Virus record (IMG/VR): IMGVR_UViG_3300044630_001365
Span: 1-26,207 of that record
Length of the DNA: 26,207 bases
DNA from: a virus
Strand: one strand, 5' to 3'
A program made the position numbers and the translations under genes. Positions 21,706-26,207 of the stretch are shown in pieces (the first letter of the stretch is position 1; each line of letters opens with the position of its first letter). Under the pieces are notes generated by a model, which worked only from the letters and a program-made list of their open reading frames with translations, had not been told where the DNA came from and did not search any database.

Positions 21706-23005
21706 CCATCATAACCTTGTCGGCAACTTCAGGCTTCGCACCCTTGAGAATTGTTGTATCAACAATTTCCTTGAGAGTGTAAGCGTCACCCTTGAGAAGT
21801 TTGGCACCGTTGACAGTGGCTCGTGGTGAAACCACGACACGCAAACCATAATTCTCAACATTCTTTCGTGCCATACGGACGATGTTGAGCCACTTAGCCG
21901 ACACCGTTGGCTCTAAGCCAACCGCATTTAGCATTGCTTCTTCAATACCGTTATCGTAACCGATAACGACACTAGCGAAACGGTCAAGGAAAGCCGCATC
22001 CAAAGGATTACGACCCACATACTCGGCAGTAGCACCGTGACCGAAGGTATTCGCCGTAGCAACAAGGACGAAGTCCTTGTGACGCTTCACCATTCCATCA
22101 GGGAAAGCCATAAAGGTATTCGCTAAAGCGGAGTTCAACACCGTCAACACATTGGCGTTACCGTTATCTACTTCATCAAGTAGATAAACACCGCCAAACT
22201 CAAACGCTGTTCGGAACCCTGTTCCGACATACTGCCCCGTAGCCGACATATAACCCAACAGAGAAGACTCTGTTGCTTGACTAGAGCACGACTTGCTATA
22301 AAAGTCAAGCCCTAAGGCTTGAGAAGCATTTTCGGCAATGGTTGACTTGCCTGTGCCTGCAGGACCAACCAAATAGGTTGGGACACGGCATTGAAGATTC
22401 AACAACACCTTGTTGAAGTTATAATGTTGGACTCCGTCCAACTTGCGAACTTCACCAGACGGAAGTTTCACTTCCGTAACTTTCGGTTGCATAGTTGCAA
22501 TAACATCCTTCAAGGATGTTACTTCTTCAACAACACCATTGAAAATGGTTAGATAACCTTCCATCGCACCGTTTACGGTGTTGGCAATCTCATCCTTAGG
22601 TAACTCAGGGACGAAGTCCCCGATAACCGCTTCAACAATGGCACGAAGTGCCCCGTCAAGCCCACCTTCGGTGGTTCGTGGCTGTGTAGGCATTGGAGCC
22701 TTCTCTTTCTCCACCTTCGGTGGTTCTGGTTGTGGTGTTGGACGAGAACCAACTTCAATAACGGTTACACCGTTACTAAGCAGCAATTCTTTCTGCTTTT
22801 CGTAGAAAGCCTGCAGTTCGTTGTCCTTGCGGTGCATTGGGGAACCCTGAAAGGTTACCCCCATAGCCTTGAGAGTTTGAATACGGTCTACCTTCGCTAA
22901 GAAGGTAAATCTGTCGGTTCGGTCACGATTCCAACCATAAGGTTGGACAGTAACACGGTCTGTCTCTAAGTTGATACTTAGAATGGTGGATGCTTTATGA
23001 GCCAT
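21692..23005 (-). CDS. MoxR/CobS-like AAA+ ATPase
   Basis: 437 aa from ATG 23005 (ribosome site GGAG in a hairpin loop); the frame is open 20 codons further up but without support. Residues 1-80 are a small N-terminal domain, and residues about 88-112 a Pro/Lys linker. The AAA+ core starts near 200. Walker A is GPAGTGKS (214-221), Walker B is VYLLDEVD (273-280), sensor 1 is VATANT (315-320) and the arginine finger region is FLDRF (R342). This is the MoxR/CobS branch, which uses ATP to remodel a partner, often with a von Willebrand A protein. CobS-like genes are known from several phage groups with unclear purpose. The partner candidate follows immediately. Confidence 0.75.
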   Translation of the reverse strand: MAHKASTILSINLETDRVTVQPYGWNRDRTDRFTFLAKVDRIQTLKAMGVTFQGSPMHRKDNELQAFYEKQKELLLSNGVTVIEVGSRPTPQPEPPKVEKEKAPMPTQPRTTEGGLDGALRAIVEAVIGDFVPELPKDEIANTVNGAMEGYLTIFNGVVEEVTSLKDVIATMQPKVTEVKLPSGEVRKLDGVQHYNFNKVLLNLQCRVPTYLVGPAGTGKSTIAENASQALGLDFYSKSCSSQATESSLLGYMSATGQYVGTGFRTAFEFGGVYLLDEVDNGNANVLTVLNSALANTFMAFPDGMVKRHKDFVLVATANTFGHGATAEYVGRNPLDAAFLDRFASVVIGYDNGIEEAMLNAVGLEPTVSAKWLNIVRMARKNVENYGLRVVVSPRATVNGAKLLKGDAYTLKEIVDTTILKGAKPEVADKVMMGVAL

Positions 23006-23098
23006 TATGAAACTCCGTTTCACTAGTAGGGAATAGGTGACTCCCACCGTGAGCATAATGCCCACGGTGGGAAACTAGAAACAACACTCTTTAGAGTG
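23006..23098 (-). promoter_or_regulatory. intergenic region with two strong hairpins and shared box
   Basis: From upstream to downstream on the mRNA there is an 8-bp stem AACACTCT/AGAGTGTT (23083-23100), then a 10-bp stem (23042-23051 with 23063-23072) whose loop itself contains GCAT-A-ATGC. The box TAGTAGGGA follows at 23024-23032, then the ribosome-site hairpin TGAAAC/GTTTCA (23008-23022). It probably controls or insulates expression of the ATPase gene. No known element is recognised. Confidence 0.6.
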
Positions 23099-23320
23099 TT
23101 ATAACGCCAAATTAGGGTCATAAGCGACCCATTCAACAGAAACGAATTCTTCGTTTATGTACTTATACGCAAGGCAACCAACAACGCCGTGGATAGGATG
23201 TGTGTATTCCACACACTCTTCGGCGTGATGAACTCCGTTATCATCCGTGAAAGATGCGTACCACTCTTCGGTTGCATAGCAACCACGGGGGGCAGAATCA
23301 AAAATAGGTGATGGGGACAT
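23099..23320 (-). CDS. 73-aa protein, unknown; first gene of the leftward early operon
   Basis: MSPSPIFDSAPRGCYATEEW, then YASFTDDNGVHHAEECVEYT and LAYKYINEEFVSVEWVAY. It appears beta-rich and acidic, with Cys14, Cys36 and Cys49 and a His pair (H31-H32). No family is recognised. It is the gene nearest the strong leftward promoter, so it is likely the earliest and most highly expressed. First genes in phage early operons often encode host-takeover or antidefence factors, but nothing in the sequence shows which. GGAG in the loop of a 7-bp hairpin serves as ribosome binding site. Confidence 0.65.
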   Translation of the reverse strand: MSPSPIFDSAPRGCYATEEWYASFTDDNGVHHAEECVEYTHPIHGVVGCLAYKYINEEFVSVEWVAYDPNLAL

Positions 23321-23345
23321 TATGAACTCCGTTCATAGTAGGGAT
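23321..23345 (-). promoter_or_regulatory. ribosome-site hairpin and shared box before the first early gene
   Basis: In mRNA sense TATGAAC/GTTCATA encloses GGA of GGAG, and TAGTAGGGAT (+ sense) covers 23336-23345. It has the same layout as the leaders before 21642 and 23005. Confidence 0.7.
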
Positions 23346-23416
23346 TATGGATAAGGCAAGGACAAGCCAAGCCCCTAACTACCGTTAGGTAGTAGTACAC
23401 GGAAAGGGAATTGCAC

Positions 23417-23473
23417 CCCACACGGACAATGTCCGTGCTACTAAGTCCGTGTGGGACGGTATAAATACCGTCC
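23417..23473 (-). promoter_or_regulatory. mutually exclusive hairpins in the early leader
   Basis: CACGGAC (23421) can pair with GTCCGTG at 23431 (7 bp, loop AAT) or, as part of an 11-bp arm starting at 23417, with the second copy of GTCCGTG extended to 23455. The two pairings exclude each other. A separate 9-bp hairpin GGACGGTAT/ATACCGTCC at 23454-23473 competes with the last bases of the long arm. This is the layout of attenuators and switching leaders. Confidence 0.5.
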
Positions 23474-23760
23474 ACAATAAGTCACATTACGATAACACCC
23501 CGTAGGGGACAGAAACACCTTATCTGTCTAATCCTACGGATTATCGCCGTGTCTCCTGCCCTAAGCAACTACTTTATACCGCAATAACCATAGGTTATTC
23601 TAGGCGAGTTCTATCGCTGGCACCACTCGGCATAATGCAGAGTGTGACACTAGGTACGCTAACGAAGGAAACATCCCGTGACCCCGTTAGTCGTGCCGTA
23701 CCTTTATCGCCCTAATCGGGAGTACGGCTCTAATCGGCGGTACCGACTAGGTTGCCAATC

Positions 23761-23789
23761 ACAATAAGCCCTAGATTTTCACTTGTCAA
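23761..23789 (-). promoter_or_regulatory. leftward sigma70-like early promoter
   Basis: On the - strand a perfect -35 TTGACA (23789-23784) is followed after exactly 17 bases by TATTGT (23766-23761, four of six matches to TATAAT). Transcription would begin near 23753 and run into the early operon, giving a leader of about 430 bases before the first start codon at 23320. It is the best promoter match I found by eye. Confidence 0.65.
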
Positions 23790-24101
23790 GGGGTAATTAT
23801 TCTTCACCCACCGCAAACCCTTGCAAAATAAGGAAAAAAAAATTTGGAAAAAATTCCGAAAGTCGTATACACACACCCCTAGGTATACGGTTTCACCGTC
23901 ACCCAAACACGCCGAAACCCCGTGCATAATGCACACGGTTTCTCGTGTCACAGGAAAAACACACATAGGCACACACACCGCACGACACGGGTCATCACGC
24001 CCGTATGCGCCCGCATTGGGGGGTTTATAGTCACAATAACCATAATCATTTAGGGTATAAAGCACCATAATCCATTGGCTATCGGCATCCTAGCCACACA
24101 C

Positions 24102-24130
24102 GGGCAGGGGGGCACGGGGGGGTACGGGGG
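24102..24130 (+). other. G-quadruplex motif
   Basis: Four G-runs of 3, 6, 7 and 5 bases are separated by CA, CAC and TAC, which meets the usual intramolecular G-quadruplex rule with short loops. It lies in non-coding DNA next to the point where strand composition changes. More G-runs follow at about 24178-24197. Confidence 0.75.
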
Positions 24131-24201
24131 TGCGAGTGCTAAAGTAGTATTTATCGTATAGCCGATGCGTTGTATTTTGGGGTTTGGGCATAGGGGGCAT
24201 G

Positions 24202-24234
24202 AAAAAACCCCCATGGGGGTGGGGGTCTTTTTTT
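24202..24234. terminator. bidirectional intrinsic terminator
   Basis: The 14-base palindrome ACCCCCATGGGGGT (24207-24220) is followed on the + strand by a second G5 run and TCTTTTTTT, and on the - strand directly by a T run (the A6 at 24202-24207). The leftward gene ending at 24274 is 40 bases away, so the main use is probably to end that three-gene unit and to block read-through in both directions. Confidence 0.75.
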
Positions 24235-24273
24235 AAGTACCGTATGAGCCTTGCTATATAAGGGTTTGATACC

Positions 24274-24567
24274 TTACCATTTGACTTTGTTTGCCCAGTA
24301 TGCGGCTGACATTGGTCCTTTGGCTATGTTTTTGGCGTGGCGTGTTTGGAAGCGGTTGCGGCGGCTGGCGTAGGCTGCTGATTCGCCTTTCTTTTTGGGT
24401 GACCCTTTTACGCCTTGTTGTCCGAAGCGGATGGTTTTTACCATGCCGCCTGATTTGGCTACTACGATGTGGGATTTGGTTGGGTGGGTTGGTGTGGCTT
24501 TGGGTTTGTTGTAGCCGCTTACTCCTGCTCGTGCTAGTCGTGGGTCGGTTGCTTTTCGTGGTGCCAT
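24274..24567 (-). CDS. conserved basic phage protein (MSAAYWANKVKW C-terminus), unknown
   Basis: 97 aa, strongly basic. The N-terminus (APRKATDPRLARAG) is disordered; the middle is SHIVVAKSGGMVKTIRFGQQ (32-51). The end carries RHxxNIxxG (76-84) and MSAAYWANKVKW (86-97). I have a recollection of small basic proteins with this ending in environmental and marine phages, with no known function. The charge suggests binding of DNA or virion components. It is the last gene before a bidirectional terminator. The codon use differs from the early zone (T/G-rich + strand), so it belongs to a different compositional segment. Confidence 0.75.
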   Translation of the reverse strand: MAPRKATDPRLARAGVSGYNKPKATPTHPTKSHIVVAKSGGMVKTIRFGQQGVKGSPKKKGESAAYASRRNRFQTRHAKNIAKGPMSAAYWANKVKW

Positions 24568-24582
24568 TATTTTGTCCCTGCT

Positions 24583-24879
24583 TTACTGTACGCCATTGTT
24601 TATTACTTCTATTTTCATAATCCAAGCCATGGGGATGTGGTTGATGTCGCCTACGGTTTTTACTGTACCATCTTCAGGTTGAAAGATTGTCCCTGCGATT
24701 GTCAGATAGTGTTCTTGACAGTTATGCCATATCCGTCCTAATGTGACGGCTATGGCATCTTCAGGTTCGTAGTCGTCTACTTCGTGCCATCCTGAATGGG
24801 GTGCATAGGCATCTCGCCATGTGACTCGGACTTCTGTCCAGTCTGCCAGGTTTCGGATTTGGGATTCAATGTATTCCAT
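24583..24879 (-). CDS. 98-aa protein, unknown
   Basis: MEYIESQIRNLADWTEVRVT, then WRDAYAPHSGWHEVDDYEP and IPMAWIMKIEVI. The 'W-x-DA-x-x-x-x-GW' segment and the beta-like ending resemble a small family common in phages that contains no known catalytic motif. It is transcribed between a membrane peptide and the basic 97-aa protein. Function unknown. Confidence 0.7.
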   Translation of the reverse strand: MEYIESQIRNLADWTEVRVTWRDAYAPHSGWHEVDDYEPEDAIAVTLGRIWHNCQEHYLTIAGTIFQPEDGTVKTVGDINHIPMAWIMKIEVINNGVQ

Positions 24880-24910
24880 ACTATTGGTCTAGGGGTTCTA
24901 GGATTATGGT

Positions 24911-25030
24911 CTAATCAAATGATTCAGTTTGAAAATTCTTCACCTGCTGATACACGAAAGCAACGACAACAGCAACACTCAAAACGGTACCACTCGCCAG
25001 TCCGACTATAATCTTAAATGCTAGTTTCAC
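24911..25030 (-). CDS. 39-aa single-span membrane peptide, possible holin or spanin part
   Basis: A frame from GTG at 25030 to TAG at 24911 encodes VKLAFKIIVGLASGTVLSVA, then VVVAFVYQQVKNFQTESFD. It has a basic N-end, a clean transmembrane span of about 22 residues and a polar C-end. No ATG is in frame and the ribosome site is weak; an ATG 12 bases upstream is in another frame. It could thus start at GTG or represent a frameshifted gene. The hydrophobic pattern is unlikely to arise by chance in non-coding DNA. As the first gene of the small leftward unit it is a possible lysis or membrane-modifying peptide. Confidence 0.5.
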   Translation of the reverse strand: MKLAFKIIVGLASGTVLSVAVVVAFVYQQVKNFQTESFD

Positions 25031-25060
25031 TCTTGTTGTCCATGCCTAACTGTTACTGTC

Positions 25061-25138
25061 GTGCTGCCTGCCTACGGGCAGCACATTAGCCATACTATAT
25101 ACTATAGTCGGTTTACCGTCACTTGCGTTATGGTAAAC
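25061..25138. promoter_or_regulatory. divergent control region with three inverted repeats
   Basis: Between the leftward unit and the rightward late genes lie GTGCTGCC/GGCAGCAC (25061-25084), an ACTATA/TATAGT repeat around 25093-25107 that contains -10-like hexamers on both strands, and GGTTTACC/GGTAAACC near 25110-25138. This is a plausible operator and divergent promoter region, but no -35 stands out. Confidence 0.4.
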
Positions 25139-25166
25139 CTACAGGTTTCCTTACCCCCCCTATAAT
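25138..25166 (+). promoter_or_regulatory. rightward promoter candidate, TATAAT between C7 runs
   Basis: A perfect -10 (TATAAT, 25161-25166) is flanked by seven C on each side. At 17 bases upstream is CCTACA, a 3 of 6 match to TTGACA. Transcription would start about 25173 and lead to the small terminase-like gene at 25217. The C-runs are unusual and may help an activator or alter DNA structure. Confidence 0.45.
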
Positions 25167-25216
25167 CCCCCCCACTGTTCTAAACCTTTAGTCTAGGGAA
25201 CAACCACCACAATTGC

Positions 25217-25642
25217 ATGGACATCCTAGACGAACGACAAGAAAAATACCTGAACTGGCTGCTGGTGCCAACAGGGCACCGCACACCTAAAACCCAAGAC
25301 GCATACGCCAAAGAAGAAAACATAGATGTCACCACCCTAAGACGCTGGCAGAAAAAACCACACTTCAAAGCCGAATGGCAAAAACGAGTAGAAGAACTAC
25401 AAGGGTCCCCAGAACGAACCCAAAAACTACTAGATGAAATCTATCAGCGTGCGCTCGGCGGCGATAATAAAGCCGCCCAATTGTATCTTCAGGCTACTAA
25501 CCGTTTGGCTCCCCAACAGGTGAACATTACTCATACTCAGTCTTTGGCTGAGATTTCAGATAAGGACTTAGAAGACCTTATTGCTAGTGTGGCTTCTGCT
25601 GAGAAGTCTGCTAGGTTGGAAAGCCGTGAGTCAAACTCCTGA
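25217..25642 (+). CDS. terminase small subunit-like protein
   Basis: 141 aa. RQEKYLNWLLVPTGHRTPKT followed by DAYAKEENIDVTTLRRWQKK makes an HTH of the phage terminase small subunit kind (recognition helix about 37-46). A helical body follows (ERTQKLLDEIYQRALGGDNK, AAQLYLQATNRLAP), the usual TerS second part. TerS binds the packaging site and feeds DNA to the large subunit, which should lie to the right outside the window. Codon use changes near residue 77 from CTA/CTG Leu and CGA/CGC/AGA Arg to TTG/CTT Leu and CGT Arg, hinting at a recombinant gene. The ribosome binding site (AGGGAA) is distant. Confidence 0.7.
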   Translation: MDILDERQEKYLNWLLVPTGHRTPKTQDAYAKEENIDVTTLRRWQKKPHFKAEWQKRVEELQGSPERTQKLLDEIYQRALGGDNKAAQLYLQATNRLAPQQVNITHTQSLAEISDKDLEDLIASVASAEKSARLESRESNS

Positions 25643-25760
25643 CTTGGTAGAGTGTAAGGTATGCGGTTGTGAGTATCCGCCTATCTTTGAATTTGGTTGT
25701 CCAGAGTGTTTCTTTGAAGAACCTGAACCCAAAGTTAAGCGTATGCGAGACTCGGATTAG
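25626..25760 (+). CDS. 44-aa zinc-ribbon mini-protein
   Basis: GTG at 25626 inside the end of the terminase-like gene opens a frame to TAG at 25760 encoding MSQTPDLVECKVCGCEYPPI, then FEFGCPECFFEEPEPKVKRM. Two Cys pairs (CKVC and CPEC) give a zinc ribbon. It fills the space before the next gene and shares its T-rich codon use. Several podoviral late operons have such tiny zinc proteins after terS. Function unknown. Confidence 0.75.
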   Translation: MSQTPDLVECKVCGCEYPPIFEFGCPECFFEEPEPKVKRMRDSD

Positions 25761-25778
25761 AACAAACTAGGTATTTAT

Positions 25779-26114
25779 ATGGTTCCTGCAAAACAAGATA
25801 TTAAAATTATGCGTGGAGACACCGAAGTTTTCAACATTACTGTCACCGACTCTGCTGGTGCGGCTGTTAACTTGACTGGTGATGTCTTTACTAGCCAAAT
25901 TCGTTATAACCGTGATGACTCCAGTGTTGCGGCTAGTTTTACATGTGTGGTCACAGACCCTATTGCTGGTCAGGTTTCTTTAACTTTGCCTGCCGCCACT
26001 AGTGCTACTTTGGTTTCTGGTACAGCGTATTGGGACCTTCAGCGTAACGACAGTGGTGTTATTACGACTATTGTTGCTGGCAAGTGTACCATTTTGGCTG
26101 ATGTAACCCGCTAA
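25779..26114 (+). CDS. Ig-like virion protein (baseplate/decoration type)
   Basis: 111 aa. DIKIMRGDTEVFNITVTDSA is followed by NLTGDVFTSQIRYNRD, a DPIAGQVSLTLPAA strand and YWDLQRNDSGVITTIVAGKC. This is a compact beta-sandwich pattern ('GDT ... ltd ... G ... LTG ... IR ... G-x-v-x-L-x-L ... Y-x-W/D-D-L-Q') common among small phage virion proteins of the BppU N-terminal or Ig-like kind. CTAGG upstream is a moderate ribosome site. It precedes another virion-type gene. It may decorate head or tail; which one is not shown. Confidence 0.6.
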   Translation: MVPAKQDIKIMRGDTEVFNITVTDSAGAAVNLTGDVFTSQIRYNRDDSSVAASFTCVVTDPIAGQVSLTLPAATSATLVSGTAYWDLQRNDSGVITTIVAGKCTILADVTR

Positions 26115-26115
26115 T

Positions 26116-26207
26116 ATGGCTATTCGTGATATTCAGGTCCAATTAGGGGCTGATGAAGAATCCCAGTTAAATGTTACTTTAACAGACATTAATGTTTCTG
26201 TTGGTTC
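26116..26207 (+). CDS. start of a further late gene (partial)
   Basis: ATG at 26116, one base after the preceding stop, opens MAIRDIQVQLGADEESQLNV and continues TLTDINVSVGS to the window edge. The beta-like pattern suggests another virion protein. The rest is outside the window. Confidence 0.65.
   Translation, partial: MAIRDIQVQLGADEESQLNVTLTDINVSVG

Larger units (their letters stand above)
17825..23599. repeat. zone dense in short perfect inverted repeats
   Basis: At least 26 perfect inverted repeats with stems of 8-10 bp and loops of 0-6 bases lie here, plus many with 5-7 bp. The longest are at 19009-19032, 21514-21536, 21684-21705 and 22164-22187 (10 bp each). Nine-bp examples are at 17825-17846, 19958-19978, 20112-20135, 22501-22521 and 23454-23473. 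They occur in coding and non-coding DNA and in all reading frames. For random DNA about 0.1 per kb is expected. In the first 16 kb I noticed only isolated cases, for example 6411-6434. Confidence 0.85.
23338..24273. other. long non-coding region (leader, promoter, AT-rich and G-rich blocks)
   Basis: No convincing gene is present. From left to right there is a 5' leader of about 400 bases full of hairpins (23346-23752) and a leftward promoter (23761-23789). An A-rich block with AAAAAAAAATTT and AAAAAATTCC follows at about 23826-23857. A two-part hairpin is at 23914-23942, then a G-quadruplex motif (24102-24130) and a bidirectional terminator (24202-24234). An AT-rich tract beside a G-run tract and a strong promoter would suit a phage replication origin, but no iterons were seen here. 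Confidence 0.6.

Noticed and set aside
17825-23599. Hairpin series considered as a CRISPR array or tRNA cluster
   Set aside because: The stems differ in sequence from one another and spacing is irregular, so there is no repeat-spacer array; no cloverleaf or T-loop motif is present.
23730-24068. 112-aa open frame on the - strand
   Set aside because: It covers the strong leftward promoter, an A-rich block and a compound hairpin, has odd composition with runs of Phe and Cys, and lacks a ribosome binding site. It is most likely chance in non-coding DNA.
24291-24620. 109-aa hydrophobic frame on the + strand
   Set aside because: It is antisense to the conserved basic 97-aa protein; its long Leu/Trp runs are the reverse reading of Arg/Lys/Pro codons.
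24796-25011. 71-aa frame on the + strand with several Cys
   Set aside because: Overlaps the start of the 98-aa gene and the membrane peptide on the other strand and has no ribosome site.

Overview
This window looks like part of a tailed double-stranded DNA bacteriophage genome of the short-tailed (podovirus) type. Evidence for that is a run of virion genes (adaptor, nozzle-like protein, short tail fibre, very large internal virion protein) followed by a lysin. Several small proteins resemble ones seen in phages of Actinobacteria: a protein opening MTFEEWI, a DUF3846-like protein, and many zinc-ribbon mini-proteins. A (freshwater) actinobacterial host is therefore a reasonable guess, but it is an inference. 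No tRNA, rRNA, CRISPR array, integrase or insertion sequence was seen. Portal, major capsid, large terminase and DNA polymerase are not in the window and presumably lie outside it.

Layout. (1) 1-11349, + strand: late genes, tightly packed with TAATG/ATGA overlaps: tail of an upstream gene, a small Cys/His protein, adaptor, nozzle-like protein, fibre, four small virion-type proteins, a 1758-residue internal virion protein, and an M15-type zinc peptidase lysin. (2) 11336-16878, - strand: DNA metabolism genes. In transcription order these are a Cas4/RecB-like nuclease, a 150-aa protein, a DnaB-like helicase, an archaeo-eukaryotic (AEP) primase, a RusA-type resolvase, a PD-(D/E)XK-like protein, a sigma region 4-like protein and small unknowns. 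(3) 16879-23320, - strand: early-type genes, including a double-HTH protein, two related small proteins, several zinc ribbons, a two-span membrane protein, and a MoxR/CobS-type AAA+ ATPase with a partner resembling a degenerate von Willebrand A protein. (4) 23321-24273: non-coding, with a strong leftward sigma70-like promoter, a structured leader, a G-quadruplex motif and a bidirectional terminator. (5) 24274-25030, - strand: a short three-gene unit including a one-span membrane peptide. (6) 25138-end, + strand: promoter, small terminase-like gene, zinc-ribbon peptide, Ig-like virion protein and the start of another gene.

The most unusual signal is not a gene. From about 17.8 to 23.7 kb, coding and non-coding DNA alike is filled with short perfect inverted repeats. 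I counted 26 with stems of at least 8 bp and loops of at most 6 nt, where random sequence would give fewer than one. In the same zone nearly every translation start that is not coupled to an upstream gene sits in or beside such a hairpin, and four of them share the box TAGTAGGGA (+ strand sense). Base composition of the + strand also switches from T/G-rich to A/C-rich near 16 kb without any change in gene direction, next to six copies of CAAGGAYAGTC(T).

Six genes of 39-51 codons were found by direct translation (3351, 12079, 13376, 20633, 24911, 25626). All functional calls rest on motifs read by eye.
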